A stretch of DNA of 64,000 nt from Stutzerimonas kunmingensis (GCF_021432085.1 NZ_CP090366.1:1798001-1862000); one strand, 5' to 3'; counted from the first letter of the stretch, positions 1 to 10,793 are shown. Notes: generated by a model not told the origin, from the sequence alone. Made by a program: numbers and translations.

Positions 1-1
1 G

Positions 2-901
2 GCCGATGCGCCGCTGCTGGCGGCCGCCGGGTATCTGCTGCTGGTGGTGTTCGCGCTCAAGGGCGCAATCCTGCCGCTGTACTTCTGGTTGCCGCGGGCT
101 TATGCATCAGCCACCGCGCCGGTCGCTGCGCTATTCGCGATCATGACCAAGGTCGGTCTGTACGCGATCATTCGTGTGTTCACCCTTGTCTTCGGCAGCG
201 AAGCGGGCGAGTTGAGCGGCATGGTCGATGTCTGGCTCTGGCCGCTAGCTCTGCTGACGCTCGGTGCGGCTGTGATAGGCGCATTGGCCGCTCGCAGCCT
301 GCAGGTGCTGCTGGCCTATCTGGTGGTCGTGTCGGTGGGCACGCTTCTGGCGGGTATTGCGCTCGGCAGCGAGGCAGGGATTGCTGCGGCACTTTATTAC
401 TTGGTCCACAGCACGCTGGTTGCGGGCGGCTTGTTCCTGCTCGCCGATCTGATAGCTCGTCAGCGCGGAGACCTGGGGACCGATCTGATTTCGGCGCCTG
501 CGCTGCGTCAGCCGCTGCTGCTTGGCACGCTGTTCTTCATGGGCGCCATCTCCGTGGCCGGTTTGCCTCCGTTCTCCGGCTTTCTCGGCAAGGTGATGCT
601 GCTGCGCGCCATCGAGCTTGGCGCAGACGCTATCGCGCTGTGGGCCGTGGTGTTGGTCGGGGGGTTGGGCATGCTGATTTCACTGAGCCGAGCCGGCAGC
701 CTGGTGTTCTGGCGTCCCAGTGCCGAGGCGGTGGGGCAGCCTGCCGATGCCATTCGGGTTCTGGCGACGGTCGGCTTGCTGCTTGGTAGTGTGATGTTGG
801 TTGTCGCCGCCGGCCCGCTGCAGGCGTTCGTGCAGGCAACTGCTGCGCAGCTGTTGGATGTTGCGCCTTATCTGCAGATCCTTCAGGGAGGTGCGGCATG
901 A
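2..901 (+). CDS. mrpD: Na+/H+ antiporter subunit D (MrpD/ShaD/PhaD), 3' part
   Basis: The frame is open from the window edge, so only the last 299 residues of a protein of about 500 are present. It is a polytopic membrane protein of the proton-conducting transporter family related to NADH dehydrogenase subunits M/N. The seen part has a run of transmembrane helices, a conserved Lys in the FALKGAI segment and PRAYASATAPVAA. In Mrp complexes MrpA and MrpD form the ion-translocating modules. The stop codon overlaps the ATG of the next gene, and E, F and G follow, so this is the distal part of an mrpABCDEFG-type operon. It supports Na+ and pH homeostasis at the inner membrane. Confidence 0.9.
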   Translation, partial: ADAPLLAAAGYLLLVVFALKGAILPLYFWLPRAYASATAPVAALFAIMTKVGLYAIIRVFTLVFGSEAGELSGMVDVWLWPLALLTLGAAVIGALAARSLQVLLAYLVVVSVGTLLAGIALGSEAGIAAALYYLVHSTLVAGGLFLLADLIARQRGDLGTDLISAPALRQPLLLGTLFFMGAISVAGLPPFSGFLGKVMLLRAIELGADAIALWAVVLVGGLGMLISLSRAGSLVFWRPSAEAVGQPADAIRVLATVGLLLGSVMLVVAAGPLQAFVQATAAQLLDVAPYLQILQGGAA

Positions 902-1398
902 AAGCGCGCTGGTTACCTAATCCCGCCCTGACCTTGATGCTGGCCATTCTCTGGCTGCTGCTCAATAACACGCTGAGCTTCGGGCAGTTCTTGCTCGGTC
1001 TGTTTCTTGGTTGGGCGATTCCACTTCTGGTTCGGGGGTTTCTCGTCGAGGTGCCGCGCATACGCAAGCCGCTGCAGCTGTGCGTGTTCTCGCTCAAGGT
1101 GCTCTTTGACATCGTCGTGGCCAATGTGCACGTTGCCAAGCTGGTGCTGGGACCGAAGAAGAACCTGCGTCCTGCGTTCATCGAGGTGCCCATGGCCATC
1201 GAGAACGAGTTCGTCCTGTCCACCCTGACCAGCATCATCTCGCTGACGCCTGGGACGGTGTCAGCCTGTCTGAGTGAGGATCGCCAGATGCTGATGGTGC
1301 ATGCGCTGGACGTGCCTGATGTCGATGCGCTGATCGCTGACGTCAAGCGTAACTATGAAGCGCCACTGCTGGAGATCTTCGAATGCTCGCCTACGTGA
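898..1398 (+). CDS. mrpE: Na+/H+ antiporter subunit E (MrpE)
   Basis: This 166-residue protein has hydrophobic N-terminal segments (residues about 10-60) and a soluble C-terminal half with the MrpE-like stretch SIISLTPGTVS. MrpE is an accessory membrane subunit of the multisubunit cation/proton antiporter. It starts at an ATG that overlaps the mrpD stop by four bases, and its 3' end overlaps mrpF by 16 bases, which indicates translational coupling. Length and position match the family. Confidence 0.9.
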   Translation: MKARWLPNPALTLMLAILWLLLNNTLSFGQFLLGLFLGWAIPLLVRGFLVEVPRIRKPLQLCVFSLKVLFDIVVANVHVAKLVLGPKKNLRPAFIEVPMAIENEFVLSTLTSIISLTPGTVSACLSEDRQMLMVHALDVPDVDALIADVKRNYEAPLLEIFECSPT

Positions 1399-1652
1399 TT
1401 CCGTTCTGTATGGCCGTTTTGGGGCTGGCGGCGGTGTTGAATGTCGTTCGTCTGGTCCAGGGGCCGGACATGCCCGACCGAGTGCTCGCGCTCGATACGC
1501 TGTACATCAACGCGCTCGCGCTTATCGTGCTGTTCGGCATCTGGCTCGCCTCCGACCTGTTCTTCGAGGCTGCACTGCTTATTGCCGTGATGGGTTTCGT
1601 CAGTACCGTCGCAGTCGGTAAGCACCTGCTGCACGGCGACATCATTGATTGA
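1383..1652 (+). CDS. mrpF: Na+/H+ antiporter subunit F (MrpF)
   Basis: This small protein of 89 residues is predicted to have three transmembrane segments. It carries the family-typical loop RLVQGPDMPDRVLALDT between the first and second helices, followed by two hydrophobic stretches. MrpF is an essential small subunit of the Mrp complex. It overlaps the end of mrpE and is followed at once by mrpG. Confidence 0.9.
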   Translation: MLAYVIPFCMAVLGLAAVLNVVRLVQGPDMPDRVLALDTLYINALALIVLFGIWLASDLFFEAALLIAVMGFVSTVAVGKHLLHGDIID

Positions 1653-1662
1653 GGGAAACGAC

Positions 1663-1992
1663 ATGCCATTCTGGATCGAAGTGCTGGTAAGCGTGTTCCT
1701 TATTATCGGCAGTCTGTTCGCGCTGATCGGTGCGATCGGCCTCTACCGGCTGCCGGATTTCTACACGCGTCTGCATGGCCCGACCAAGGCGACGACGCTG
1801 GGTGTTGGCGGTATCGTGATCGCGTCGATGATCTTCTTCAGCAGCCAGAACGATGGCTTGAGCCTGCACGAGCTGCTGATCACGCTGTTTCTCTTCCTCA
1901 CTGCGCCGGTCAGTGCGCACATGCTGGCCAAGGCTGCAATGCAGCAGAAGCTGCCAGCTGTCGAACAAACGCGGGGTCAGCCCTGGGATTGA
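1663..1992 (+). CDS. mrpG: Na+/H+ antiporter subunit G (MrpG)
   Basis: The product has 109 residues and three predicted membrane segments, with the MrpG signature around LYRLPDFYTRLHGPTKATTLG. I chose the ATG at 1663 because GAGGG lies about seven bases upstream; an in-frame TTG at 1645 would add six residues overlapping mrpF. This is the last gene of the antiporter operon. It is followed by a long inverted repeat and by glnD in the opposite direction. Confidence 0.9.
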   Translation: MPFWIEVLVSVFLIIGSLFALIGAIGLYRLPDFYTRLHGPTKATTLGVGGIVIASMIFFSSQNDGLSLHELLITLFLFLTAPVSAHMLAKAAMQQKLPAVEQTRGQPWD

Positions 1993-2036
1993 GCCTGCCA
2001 CCTACCTGTCTTGCAGCGCCAGGTAGGTGAGCAGGC
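1993..2036. terminator. Hairpin between convergent mrpG and glnD
   Basis: CACCTACCTG (1999-2008) pairs perfectly with CAGGTAGGTG (2020-2029), and the flanking GCCTG/CAGGC arms extend the stem. There is no long T-run on either side. Its place between the two stop codons suggests a bidirectional terminator or a barrier to read-through. Confidence 0.55.
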
Positions 2037-2045
2037 GAGGTCATC

Positions 2046-4748
2046 TCAGATCAGGATGCTGCTCGGTGAGGGTTGCTGTTCGTTTTCCTGCTGCAGCTCC
2101 TTGACGAGCGCCTGCTGCAGACGCAGACAGAACTGCGGGTCGGACAGCGGCTGGTTGTCTGCGTCGGTGACGAAGAATACGTCCTCTACGCGTTCGCCCA
2201 AGGTCGCAATCTTGGCGTTCTGCACCGATAGATCGAAATCGAGGAACAGCTGGCCCACCCGCGCCAACAGGCCGGGCCGGTCCGGTGCAATGATTTCCAG
2301 AATGGTCTGCGGCCGCTGTGTGTCGTTGTGGATGGTGACCTGCGGCGGAAAGGCGAAGTGCTTGAGTTGCCGTGGGACACGGCGCTGGATGATGGTCAGG
2401 TAGTCGTCAGGGTTGCGCAGGGCGGCGATCAGGCCGCTGCGAATCTCATCGATCCGCTTCGGATTATTGCCGATCGGGCTGCCGTCGGCGTCCAGCACGA
2501 TGTAGGTGTCCAGCGTGAACTGGCTGCTCGACGTCAGGATGCGCGCGTCATGAATGTTCAGGTTCAACTGATCCATGGCCGCCACGGTCACGGCGAAGAA
2601 GTCGTGTTGGTCTGGCGCGTAGATGAATATCTGCGTGCCTCCCTCGAACTCCCGCTGCGTGGTTTCCTTGATCAGCACCAGCGGCCCACCGTTGGCAGGG
2701 TGCTCGATGATCGCGTCGGTATGCCAGGCCACATCGGTGGCTGTATGCCGGAGGAAATAGTCGTCCCCCAGCTGCGCCCAGAGCTGCTCAGCATCGTCCG
2801 GATCGGTACCTTGGCGGACCAAGTCATCCAGCGCGGCACGTTGGGTCTGGCGAATCTGCTCTTCGCGCCCCAGCGGGTTTTCCAGCCCGCGTTTCAGGGC
2901 TCGCTTGGTTTCGGTATAGAGCTGACGCAGCAGGCTCGCACGCCAGGAATTCCACAGGGTCGGGTTGGTGGCGTTGATGTCGGCCACGGTCAGGACGTAG
3001 AGATAGTCCAGGTGCGTCTCGTCGCCGACCAGTTGGGCGAAATCATTGATCACCTGAGGGTCGGACAGATCCTTGCGCTGCGCAGTGGTGGACATGACCA
3101 GATGGTTTTCCACCAGCCAGACCACCAGTCGGGTATCCCACGCCGGCAGCTTGTGACGACTGCAGAATTGCTCGGCATCCACCGCGCCGAGCTCCGAATG
3201 GTCGCCGCCACGGCCCTTGGCAATGTCGTGATAGAGCCCGGCAATGTAGATCAGCTCTGGTTTGGGCAGCCTTTCGACCAGCTTGCTGGCCAGCGGATAC
3301 TTCTCGGCGACGCCCGGCTTGGTCAGCTTGCGCAGGTACTTGATGACATTGAGCGTGTGCGCGTCGACGGTGTAAATGTGGAACAGGTCGTGCTGCATCT
3401 GCCCGACGATGTGGCCGAACTCCGGCAGATAGCGGCCCAGGATGCCGTAGCGGTTCATTCGGCGAAGGTTGCGGTGAATACCTTCCTTGCACTTGAACAG
3501 CTCGATGAACAGGCTGGTGTTGCGCAGATCCTGGCGAAAGATGTCATCAATCAGGTAGCGGTGATCGCGGAGCAGTCGAATGGTGTCCGAGCGAACGCCC
3601 TGGATGTCGGGGTGCTGGGCGAGCAGCACGAAGGTTTCCAGGATCGCGAAAGGGGTGCGTTTGAAGATAGCTGCGCTGCTCACCTCAAGGTAGCCGTCGC
3701 GTACTTGAAATCGGCTGTTTAGTGGCACGATCGGGCCTGACTCGCCTTCCCAGAGAATCACTTCGGCGAAGTGCTGACCGACAAGATCGCTGAGTTCGGC
3801 AATGCTCATTACGATCCGGTAGTACTTCTGCATAAAGCGTTCGATGGCCAGCTTGGCATCATTGTCTTCATAGCCCAGCAGCGCGGCCAAACTGCGCTGA
3901 TGGTCAAACAGCAGGCGATCCTCGGCGCGACCGGCAAGCATGTGCAGGCCGTAGCGCACCTTCCAGAGAAACTCCTGGGCGGCGGTCAGCAGGCTGTGTT
4001 CACCCTCGGTAAGAAAGCCCTGATCGACCATCGCCTGCAGATTGAGCGTGCCGAACTCGCGACGGGCGATCCAGAGGATGGTCTGGATGTCGCGCAGGCC
4101 GCCGGGAGAGCCTTTTACATTGGGCTCCAGGTTGTACTCGGTGTTGTTGTACTTGGCATGTCGTGCGCGCTGCTCGTTGCGCTTGGCGAGGAAGAATTCC
4201 TTGCTAGGCCACATCTGTTGGGTACTGGTGACCCGCAGCATCGCCTGGCGCAGGCGCTCCGGGCCGGCGATTGTCCGGCTTTCCATGAGGTTGGTGATGA
4301 CCGTGAGATCGGCGCGCGCTTCGTCGGCGCATTCGGCAACGGAGCGCACGGCCTGCCCGACTTCCAGGCCGATATCCCAGAGCAGGGTCAGAAAGCCCTC
4401 GATCGAGTCGCGAAAGATTTCCTGGTCGTTGGCGTCGAGCAGAATGAGCAGGTCGATATCGGAGTAGGGGTGCAGTTCACCTCGGCCGTAGCCACCCACG
4501 GCGACGAGCGCGATATCTGCGCCATTGTTCCAGTCGAAGCGATCCCAGGCCGAGCGCAGAATCTGATCGACGAACCAGGCGCGATCCTGAATCAGGCGAC
4601 GGATGTCCCGGCCTGCCTTGAACCGCTCGTCCAGTACCTGCCGCGCCTGGCGTATGGCCTTCTTGTACGCAGCGATGGGGCTGGCCTTCAGAGCCAGCTC
4701 CGCCTGAAACTGGCTGCGGTCAAACAGCTCCGGGTCAACCTGGGGCAT
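2046..4748 (-). CDS. glnD: [Protein-PII] uridylyltransferase/uridylyl-removing enzyme
   Basis: GlnD is the bifunctional glutamine sensor of nitrogen control. It uridylylates PII proteins when glutamine is low and removes UMP when glutamine is high. The 900-residue product has the expected order: a nucleotidyltransferase domain with [15 protein letters not shown] (Gly85 to Asp99, with Asp97 and Asp99 as metal ligands), an HD domain with [12 protein letters not shown] near residue 507, and two C-terminal ACT domains (about 700-780 and 815-890). The start at 4748 has GGGAGGA nine bases upstream. map lies 37 bases upstream on the same strand. The distant amt gene in this window (56877) would be controlled through PII. 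Confidence 0.97.
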   Translation of the reverse strand: MPQVDPELFDRSQFQAELALKASPIAAYKKAIRQARQVLDERFKAGRDIRRLIQDRAWFVDQILRSAWDRFDWNNGADIALVAVGGYGRGELHPYSDIDLLILLDANDQEIFRDSIEGFLTLLWDIGLEVGQAVRSVAECADEARADLTVITNLMESRTIAGPERLRQAMLRVTSTQQMWPSKEFFLAKRNEQRARHAKYNNTEYNLEPNVKGSPGGLRDIQTILWIARREFGTLNLQAMVDQGFLTEGEHSLLTAAQEFLWKVRYGLHMLAGRAEDRLLFDHQRSLAALLGYEDNDAKLAIERFMQKYYRIVMSIAELSDLVGQHFAEVILWEGESGPIVPLNSRFQVRDGYLEVSSAAIFKRTPFAILETFVLLAQHPDIQGVRSDTIRLLRDHRYLIDDIFRQDLRNTSLFIELFKCKEGIHRNLRRMNRYGILGRYLPEFGHIVGQMQHDLFHIYTVDAHTLNVIKYLRKLTKPGVAEKYPLASKLVERLPKPELIYIAGLYHDIAKGRGGDHSELGAVDAEQFCSRHKLPAWDTRLVVWLVENHLVMSTTAQRKDLSDPQVINDFAQLVGDETHLDYLYVLTVADINATNPTLWNSWRASLLRQLYTETKRALKRGLENPLGREEQIRQTQRAALDDLVRQGTDPDDAEQLWAQLGDDYFLRHTATDVAWHTDAIIEHPANGGPLVLIKETTQREFEGGTQIFIYAPDQHDFFAVTVAAMDQLNLNIHDARILTSSSQFTLDTYIVLDADGSPIGNNPKRIDEIRSGLIAALRNPDDYLTIIQRRVPRQLKHFAFPPQVTIHNDTQRPQTILEIIAPDRPGLLARVGQLFLDFDLSVQNAKIATLGERVEDVFFVTDADNQPLSDPQFCLRLQQALVKELQQENEQQPSPSSILI

Positions 4749-4785
4749 GCGAACGTCCTCCCGTGGGGGCTGCGGCTGTGAAATC

Positions 4786-5568
4786 TCAGGCAGAGGTGCG
4801 AGCGATGGTGTCGTCGCTGCGCAGAGTGAAGATCTCGTAGCCGTCGGCGGTCACCAGGATGGTGTGTTCCCATTGCGCCGACAGCTTGCGATCCTTGGTG
4901 ATCGCGGTCCAGCCATCGCCAAGCAGGCGGGTTTCCGAGCGACCCTGGTTGATCATCGGCTCGATGGTGAAGGTCATGCCTTCCTTGAGCTCCATGCCGG
5001 TGCCGGCACGGCCGTAATGCAGAACCTGCGGCTCCTCATGGAAGACCTTGCCGATGCCGTGGCCACAGTATTCGCGGACCACGGAGAACCCATTCTTCTC
5101 GGCATGTTTCTGGATGACTTCACCGATGTCCCCGAGTCGCGCGCCAGGGCGAACCAGCTCGATGCCTTTATAGAGGCATTCCTGAGTGACCTGGCAGAGG
5201 CGATCGGCCCACTCGGGCACCTTGCCGACCATGAACATCTTGCTGGTGTCGCCGTGATAGCCGTCCTTGATCACCGTGATATCGATGTTGAGGATGTCGC
5301 CGTCTTTCAGCGGCTTGTCGTTCGGGATGCCGTGGCAGACAACGTGGTTGATCGAGGTGCAGATCGATTTGGGAAAGCCCTTGTAGTTCAGCGGAGCGGG
5401 AATGGCCTGCTGAACGTTGACGATATGCTCGTGGCAAAGGCGGTCGAGTTCCTCGGTGGTGACGCCTGGCTTGACGTGCTCGCCGATCATCTCGAGAACT
5501 TCGGCGGCGAGGCGCCCGGCAATGCGCATCTTCTCGATATCTTCGGGCGTCTTGATGGTGACAGTCAT
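4786..5568 (-). CDS. map: Methionine aminopeptidase type I
   Basis: This enzyme removes the initiator Met from nascent proteins. The 260-residue product carries the five metal ligands of the family at Asp96, Asp107, His170, Glu203 and Glu234, and the substrate-binding His79 in [10 protein letters not shown] took the ATG at 5568 ([10 protein letters not shown]), which has AGAGG seven bases upstream; a longer frame to 5628 lacks family support. It is divergent from rpsB, as in many gammaproteobacteria, and probably shares a transcript with glnD. Confidence 0.96.
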   Translation of the reverse strand: MTVTIKTPEDIEKMRIAGRLAAEVLEMIGEHVKPGVTTEELDRLCHEHIVNVQQAIPAPLNYKGFPKSICTSINHVVCHGIPNDKPLKDGDILNIDITVIKDGYHGDTSKMFMVGKVPEWADRLCQVTQECLYKGIELVRPGARLGDIGEVIQKHAEKNGFSVVREYCGHGIGKVFHEEPQVLHYGRAGTGMELKEGMTFTIEPMINQGRSETRLLGDGWTAITKDRKLSAQWEHTILVTADGYEIFTLRSDDTIARTSA

Positions 5569-5689
5569 GCAAACCTCTTGTATGCCCGCAGGCGAAGGCA
5601 ATAACGGAAAGTCGCGATGATAAACCAAAGCGCTTGCGGCCTGCAGGTCAGGGCTGACTGCACCGCTGAGCCTGTTGTAGAGAGTTCAA

Positions 5690-5854
5690 AGCAGTAGCCT
5701 CTCGATGGTCGTTGTGCTATAAAACGCGCCGCTCAGCGGGGTAGACCCCGTCGAGCCTAACCCCACACACGTGTCGACACGGTATCCTGGGTGCTCGCAA
5801 GAGTTGGATATCGGGACGCGTGGAGGCCTAACCCGACTTATTCGAGGACTGATC
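5690..5854 (+). ncRNA. Candidate S2 (t44-type) leader of rpsB-tsf mRNA
   Basis: The map-rpsB gap holds a possible -10 TATAAA (5718-5723; the -35 is poor). It is followed by a structured leader with a GGGGT/ACCCC pairing (about 5739-5746), CACGTGTCGACACG (5767-5780) and a block GACGCGTGGAGGCCTAAC (5815-5832). In E. coli the same gap carries the t44 RNA, known as an autoregulatory S2 leader. The assignment rests on position and visible pairing only; boundaries are approximate. Confidence 0.4.
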
Positions 5855-6595
5855 ATGTCTCAAGTCACTATGCGCGATATGCTGAAGGCCGGTGTGCACT
5901 TCGGCCACCAGACCCGTTACTGGAATCCGAAAATGGATAAATACATTTTCGGCGCGCGCAACAAGATCCATATCATCAACCTGGAAAAAACCCTGCCGAT
6001 GTTCAACGACGCACTGCGTTTCGTTGAGAAGCTGGCTGCAGGCAAGAACAAGATTCTGTTCGTTGGCACCAAGCGTTCCGCCGGCAAGATCGTTCGCGAA
6101 GAAGCTGCTCGTTGTGGCTCGCCGTATGTCGATCATCGCTGGTTGGGTGGCATGCTGACCAACTACAAGACCATCCGCGCCTCCATCAAGCGTCTGCGTG
6201 AGCTGGAAGGGCAGTCCCAGGACGGTACTTTCGAGAAGCTGACCAAGAAAGAAGCTCTGATGCGTACCCGTGATCTCGAGAAGCTCGAGCGCAGCCTGGG
6301 TGGTATCAAGGATATGGGCGGCCTGCCGGACGCCATGTTCGTCGTCGACGTCGATCACGAGCGCATCGCTATCTCCGAAGCCAACAAGCTGGGTATCCCG
6401 GTCATCGGCATCGTCGATACCAACAGCAGCCCGGAAGGCGTTGACTACATCATTCCCGGTAATGATGACGCCATCCGTGCCGTGCAACTCTACCTCGGCT
6501 CCATGGCTGACGCTGTCCTGCGCGGTCGCCAGAACGGTGCCGGTGGCGCTGACGAGTTCGTTGAGGAAGTTGCTTCCGAAGCGGCTCAGGGCTGA
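5855..6595 (+). CDS. rpsB: 30S ribosomal protein S2
   Basis: The 246-residue protein begins [19 protein letters not shown] and contains the S2 hallmarks [26 protein letters not shown] and [13 protein letters not shown]2 binds late on the back of the 30S subunit. The ATG at 5855 was chosen over an upstream in-frame start (5771) because the latter adds 28 residues with no family counterpart. A strong terminator follows, then tsf, the standard rpsB-tsf arrangement. Confidence 0.98.
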   Translation: MSQVTMRDMLKAGVHFGHQTRYWNPKMDKYIFGARNKIHIINLEKTLPMFNDALRFVEKLAAGKNKILFVGTKRSAGKIVREEAARCGSPYVDHRWLGGMLTNYKTIRASIKRLRELEGQSQDGTFEKLTKKEALMRTRDLEKLERSLGGIKDMGGLPDAMFVVDVDHERIAISEANKLGIPVIGIVDTNSSPEGVDYIIPGNDDAIRAVQLYLGSMADAVLRGRQNGAGGADEFVEEVASEAAQG

Positions 6596-6626
6596 GTGCG
6601 GCGCACTGCAGCGTGACACCCGATGA

Positions 6627-6656
6627 ACAAAAAGGGGGCTAGGCCCCCTTTTTGTC
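6627..6656 (+). terminator. Rho-independent terminator after rpsB
   Basis: AAAAAGGGGG and CCCCCTTTTT flank a five-base loop (CTAGG), a symmetric hairpin ending in a T-run. It probably attenuates rather than stops transcription into tsf, since the pair is usually co-transcribed. Confidence 0.85.
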
Positions 6657-6722
6657 TCTTGCGAATTGATCACCCGTGTATTGGGTGAGTGGTTTAGAAA
6701 CCAAATCGAGAGGATTCCCAAC

Positions 6723-7586
6723 ATGGCAGAAATCACTGCAGCCTTGGTCAAAGAACTGCGCGAGCGTACCGGTCAGGGCATGATGGAGTGCAAGAAGGCT
6801 CTGGTCGCCGCTGGTGGTGACATCGAAAAGGCGATTGACGACATGCGTGCCTCGGGCGCCATCAAGGCCGCCAAGAAGTCGGGCAACATCGCTGCCGAGG
6901 GCTCGATCGCCGTTCGCGTCGAGGGTGGCCGTGGTCTGATCATCGAAGTCAACTCGCAGACTGACTTCCTGGCTCTGCAGGATGACTTCAAGGCGTTCGT
7001 CAAGGAAAGCCTGGACGAGGCCTTCGAGCAGAAGCTGACCGATGTGGCCCCGCTGATCGCTTCTCGTGAATCCGCGCGCGAAGCGCTGGTCGCCAAGTGC
7101 GGCGAGAACGTCAACATCCGTCGCCTGACCGCAGTGGAAGGTGAGGTGGTTGGTGCCTATCTGCACGGTCACCGCATCGGTGTGCTGGTCACCCTGAAGG
7201 GTGGCGATGCCGAGCTGGCCAAGGATATCGCCATGCACGTGGCTGCCAGCAATCCTGCGGTTCTGAGCCCGGCTGATGTTTCCGAAGAGCTGGTTGCCAA
7301 AGAAAAGGAAATCTTCCTGCAGCTCAATGCCGACAAGATCGCCGGCAAGCCGGAAAACATCGTCGAGAACATGGTCAAGGGCCGTATCAACAAGTTCCTG
7401 GCCGAAGCCAGCCTGGTTGAGCAGGCGTTCGTCAAGAACCCGGAAATCAAGGTTGGTGAGCTGGCCAAGAAAGCTGGTGCCGAAATCGTATCCTTTGTTC
7501 GCTACGAAGTAGGCGAGGGCATCGAGAAGGCCGAAGTCGATTTTGCTGCCGAAGTTGCTGCTCAGGTCGCTGCGACCAAGAAATAA
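6723..7586 (+). CDS. tsf: Elongation factor Ts
   Basis: EF-Ts is the guanine nucleotide exchange factor for EF-Tu. The 287-residue product has the N-terminal UBA-like module with the conserved [13 protein letters not shown] stretch (about residues 12-25), followed by the dimerisation domains with NSQTDFLA. The start at 6723 follows GAGAGGA with suitable spacing; a longer frame from 6666 is not supported. It sits between rpsB and pyrH as in other gammaproteobacteria. Confidence 0.98.
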   Translation: MAEITAALVKELRERTGQGMMECKKALVAAGGDIEKAIDDMRASGAIKAAKKSGNIAAEGSIAVRVEGGRGLIIEVNSQTDFLALQDDFKAFVKESLDEAFEQKLTDVAPLIASRESAREALVAKCGENVNIRRLTAVEGEVVGAYLHGHRIGVLVTLKGGDAELAKDIAMHVAASNPAVLSPADVSEELVAKEKEIFLQLNADKIAGKPENIVENMVKGRINKFLAEASLVEQAFVKNPEIKVGELAKKAGAEIVSFVRYEVGEGIEKAEVDFAAEVAAQVAATKK

Positions 7587-7607
7587 GGCCGCTTCGGTGG
7601 TTCTGGC

Positions 7608-7641
7608 AAAGAGGCTGCCCGCTCACGCGCGCGGCCTCTTT
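7608..7641 (+). terminator. Terminator after tsf
   Basis: AAAGAGGC (7608-7615) pairs with GCCTCTTT (7634-7641), with a GC-rich loop region that can also pair internally (GCGCGC). It closes the rpsB-tsf unit before pyrH. Confidence 0.7.
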
Positions 7642-7787
7642 GTCGAATTGGGCAGCGGAATTGTTTTTTTTGTCACGATATAGTCATCGCCTGGCACCAA
7701 CCCCGGGTTGAGCTGTCAAAGCGCAGATATTTTTTGGTCTGAGTCATTCAGACTTGATCACAGCACGCCGCAGGAGATAACACGCCA

Positions 7788-8531
7788 ATGGCTCAGCAGA
7801 TGAGTGCACGCAATCCTCGCTATAAACGCATTCTGCTCAAATTGAGCGGCGAGGCCCTGATGGGCTCCGAAGACTTTGGCATAGATCCCAAGGTCCTTGA
7901 CCGTATGGCTCTGGAAGTCGGCCAGTTGGTGGGCATCGGCGTCGAGGTCGGACTGGTCATCGGTGGTGGCAACCTCTTTCGTGGTGCTGCGCTCTCGGCG
8001 GCCGGTATGGATCGCGTCACCGGCGACCATATGGGTATGCTGGCCACTGTGATGAACGCGCTGGCCATGCGCGACGCGCTTGAGCGTTCGAACATCCCGG
8101 CGCTGGTCATGTCTGCCATTTCCATGGTCGGCGTGACTGATCACTATGACCGTCGCAAGGCGATGCGTCATTTGAAGACCGGCGAGGTGGTTATTTTCTC
8201 CGCCGGTACCGGCAACCCATTCTTCACCACCGACTCGGCCGCCTGTCTGCGTGCGATCGAGATCCAGGCGGATGTCGTGCTCAAGGCCACCAAGGTCGAT
8301 GGTGTTTACACCGCAGATCCGTTCAAGGATCCGAATGCGGAGAAATTTGCCGAGCTCACGTACGACGAAGTGCTGGATCGCAAGCTTGGCGTGATGGATC
8401 TGACAGCCATCTGTCTGTGCCGTGACCACAATATGCCGCTGCGGGTCTTCAACATGAACAAGCCCGGCGCCCTGCTCAACATCGTGCTAGGTGGCGCTGA
8501 AGGAACCCTGATCGAGGAATCGAAAGAATGA
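7788..8531 (+). CDS. pyrH: UMP kinase
   Basis: This enzyme phosphorylates UMP to UDP for pyrimidine nucleotide supply. The 247-residue product shows the amino acid kinase fold motifs [14 protein letters not shown] at the N-terminus, [12 protein letters not shown] (about residues 58-69) and [13 protein letters not shown] (about 165-178). An ATG at 7800 would be an alternative start four residues in; AGGAG near 7771 fits either. Its last bases overlap the frr start (ATGA), so the two genes are coupled. Confidence 0.97.
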   Translation: MAQQMSARNPRYKRILLKLSGEALMGSEDFGIDPKVLDRMALEVGQLVGIGVEVGLVIGGGNLFRGAALSAAGMDRVTGDHMGMLATVMNALAMRDALERSNIPALVMSAISMVGVTDHYDRRKAMRHLKTGEVVIFSAGTGNPFFTTDSAACLRAIEIQADVVLKATKVDGVYTADPFKDPNAEKFAELTYDEVLDRKLGVMDLTAICLCRDHNMPLRVFNMNKPGALLNIVLGGAEGTLIEESKE

Positions 8532-9085
8532 TCAACGAGATCAAGCAAGACGCGCAGGAGCGCATGAAGAAAACCCTGGAATCGCTGGACCATGCATTCG
8601 CCAAGATCCGTACCGGCCGTGCACATCCCAGTATTCTCGATAGCGTTATGGTCTCCTATTACGGTTCCGACACTCCGCTGCGTCAGGTTGCCAACGTAAT
8701 TGCCGAAGACTCCCGCACTCTGGCATTGACAGTGTTCGACAAGAGCATGATCCAGGCGGTAGAGAAGGCGATCATGACCTCGGACCTGGGTCTGAATCCG
8801 GCCACCGCTGGCACCACGATTCGTGTGCCGATGCCCGCGCTGACCGAGGAGACCCGTAAGGGCTACACCAAGCAGGCCCGCGCAGAGGCCGAGAACGCCC
8901 GAGTCGCAGTGCGCAACATCCGCCGTGATGCGATCGCGCAGCTGAAGGACCTGGTCAAGGAAAAGGAAATCAGTGAGGACGAGGAACGTCGTGGCCAGGA
9001 TGACGTCCAGAAGCTAACCGACAAGTACGTTGCCGAGATCGACAAGGCCCTAGAAGCCAAAGAAGGCGACCTGATGGCCGTATAA
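8528..9085 (+). CDS. frr: Ribosome recycling factor
   Basis: RRF splits post-termination ribosomes together with EF-G. The 185-residue length is exact for the family. The sequence includes [13 protein letters not shown] (about residues 27-39), PLRQVANV and the C-terminal [11 protein letters not shown] helix. It overlaps pyrH by four bases. uppS follows after about 137 bases. Confidence 0.98.
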   Translation: MINEIKQDAQERMKKTLESLDHAFAKIRTGRAHPSILDSVMVSYYGSDTPLRQVANVIAEDSRTLALTVFDKSMIQAVEKAIMTSDLGLNPATAGTTIRVPMPALTEETRKGYTKQARAEAENARVAVRNIRRDAIAQLKDLVKEKEISEDEERRGQDDVQKLTDKYVAEIDKALEAKEGDLMAV

Positions 9086-9222
9086 GGCCGGCATCGAATC
9101 GCTGCTGTCGTGTCCTGAATCGGGGGACCGGTTCGTGATGCGACAGTGCAGATGCCCCAGAGCTGTTGCTTGCAGCTTTTTCTTTTGGTTCGCAGCGTGT
9201 TTTAGCGCAAGTAGAGTTGTTC

Positions 9223-9984
9223 ATGGAAAAGGTCAGGCAGATCGCCGGGCGGAATGTACCCCGTCACGTGGCGATCATCATGGATGGCAACAATCGCTGG
9301 GCGAAGAGGCGTTTGCTGCCCGGTGTGGCCGGGCATAAAGCCGGTGTCGACGCGGTTCGCGCCGTGATTGAGGTCTGCGCCGATTCCGGCGTCGAGGTGC
9401 TGACACTGTTTGCGTTCTCCAGCGAGAACTGGCAGCGCCCGGCAGATGAAGTCGGTGCGCTGATGGAACTGTTCCTGTCGGCGTTGCGGCGTGAGGCGCG
9501 CAAGCTCGATGAGAACGGCATTCGCCTGCGCATCATCGGGGATCGTGCCCGTTTCCATCCCGAATTGCAGGCCGCGATGCTGGAGGTGGAAGAGATGACT
9601 TCCGCCAATCATCGTTTCGTCCTCCAGGTTGCCGCCAATTACGGTGGGCAGTGGGACATTCTTCAGGCGGCTCAGCACTTGGCTGCCGAGGCGCAGTCCG
9701 GGCGTCTGAATCCGGCGGAAATTACGCCTGCTCTGTTTCAGAGCTATCTGGCGACCGGCGACATGCCGTTGCCCGATCTGTGCATTCGCACCGGCGGTGA
9801 GCGGCGCATCAGCAATTTCCTGCTTTGGCAGCTCGCCTATGCGGAACTGTATTTTTCCGATCTTTATTGGCCCGACTTCAAGCACGTTGCCATGCGCAAG
9901 GCGCTCGCCGATTTCGCCACTCGACAGCGGCGATTTGGCAAAACGGGCGAACAGGTCGAAAGCGAGGTCAAGGCCGAATGCTGA
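9223..9984 (+). CDS. uppS: (2E,6E)-farnesyl-diphosphate-specific undecaprenyl diphosphate synthase
   Basis: This cis-prenyltransferase makes C55-PP, the lipid carrier for peptidoglycan and O-antigen. The 253-residue product has the catalytic HVAIIMDGNNRWAKRR (Asp21 as Mg2+ ligand), FAFSSENW and the C-terminal RTGGERRISNFLLWQ and WPDF motifs. I chose the ATG at 9223 (MEKVRQIAGR) because it matches family length; the ribosome-binding site there is weak and an in-frame upstream start at 9166 cannot be excluded. The 3' end overlaps cdsA. Confidence 0.97.
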   Translation: MEKVRQIAGRNVPRHVAIIMDGNNRWAKRRLLPGVAGHKAGVDAVRAVIEVCADSGVEVLTLFAFSSENWQRPADEVGALMELFLSALRREARKLDENGIRLRIIGDRARFHPELQAAMLEVEEMTSANHRFVLQVAANYGGQWDILQAAQHLAAEAQSGRLNPAEITPALFQSYLATGDMPLPDLCIRTGGERRISNFLLWQLAYAELYFSDLYWPDFKHVAMRKALADFATRQRRFGKTGEQVESEVKAEC

Positions 9985-10793
9985 AGCAGCGCATCATCAC
10001 CGCCGCCATCCTTCTGCCCGTCGCGATCATTGGGTTCTTTCTCCTTCATGGGCTCGCTTTCGCCATCTTCATTGGGCTGGTCGTTGCGCTAGGTGCCTGG
10101 GAATGGGCCCGATTGGCTGGATTCGCGGGCCAGCCGGTGAGAATCACTTATGCGGCGCTGGTCGTGGTGCTGCTTGCCGTGCTGTATCAACTTCCGGCAC
10201 TGGCCCCCTGGCTGTTGGCGCTCGCCGTGCTCTGGTGGCTGGCAGCAACCTATCTGGTGTTGACCTATCCGCAGAGCAGTCGTCTCTGGGGTGGCTCCGC
10301 TGGCAGTCTGGTGATCGGTCTGGCGATTCTGCTTCCGTCGTGGCAGGCGCTGGTCGTGCTCAAGCAATGGCCATTGGGTAACTGGTTGATCCTTGCCGTG
10401 ATGATTCTGGTCTGGGCTGCGGATATCGGGGCGTATTTCTCCGGCAAGACGTTCGGCAAGCGCAAGCTTGCACCGCAGGTCAGTCCTGGCAAGAGCTGGG
10501 AGGGGCTGATAGGTGGCCTGTTGACCAGTCTGCTGATCACGCTGGCGGTTGGCATTTACCGCGGCTGGTCGGTGCGAGAGCTGGTGCTAGCGCTGCTGGG
10601 TGCGGCGGTGGTGGTGTTGATCTCGGTGATCGGTGACCTCACCGAGAGCATGTTCAAGCGTAGCTCGGGCATCAAGGACAGCAGTCAGCTGCTGCCCGGG
10701 CACGGCGGTGTAATGGATCGCATAGACAGTCTTACCGCGGCCATTCCGATCTTTGCGGTGCTTCTTTGGCTTGCTGGCTGGGGCGTGCTGTGA
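9978..10793 (+). CDS. cdsA: Phosphatidate cytidylyltransferase
   Basis: CdsA makes CDP-diacylglycerol from phosphatidic acid and CTP, the branch point to all major phospholipids. The 271-residue product has about eight hydrophobic segments and the family signature [18 protein letters not shown] with downstream DRIDS near the C-terminus. The ATG at 9978 overlaps the uppS stop, and its own stop overlaps the GTG of dxr, so translation is coupled on both sides. Confidence 0.97.
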   Translation: MLKQRIITAAILLPVAIIGFFLLHGLAFAIFIGLVVALGAWEWARLAGFAGQPVRITYAALVVVLLAVLYQLPALAPWLLALAVLWWLAATYLVLTYPQSSRLWGGSAGSLVIGLAILLPSWQALVVLKQWPLGNWLILAVMILVWAADIGAYFSGKTFGKRKLAPQVSPGKSWEGLIGGLLTSLLITLAVGIYRGWSVRELVLALLGAAVVVLISVIGDLTESMFKRSSGIKDSSQLLPGHGGVMDRIDSLTAAIPIFAVLLWLAGWGVL

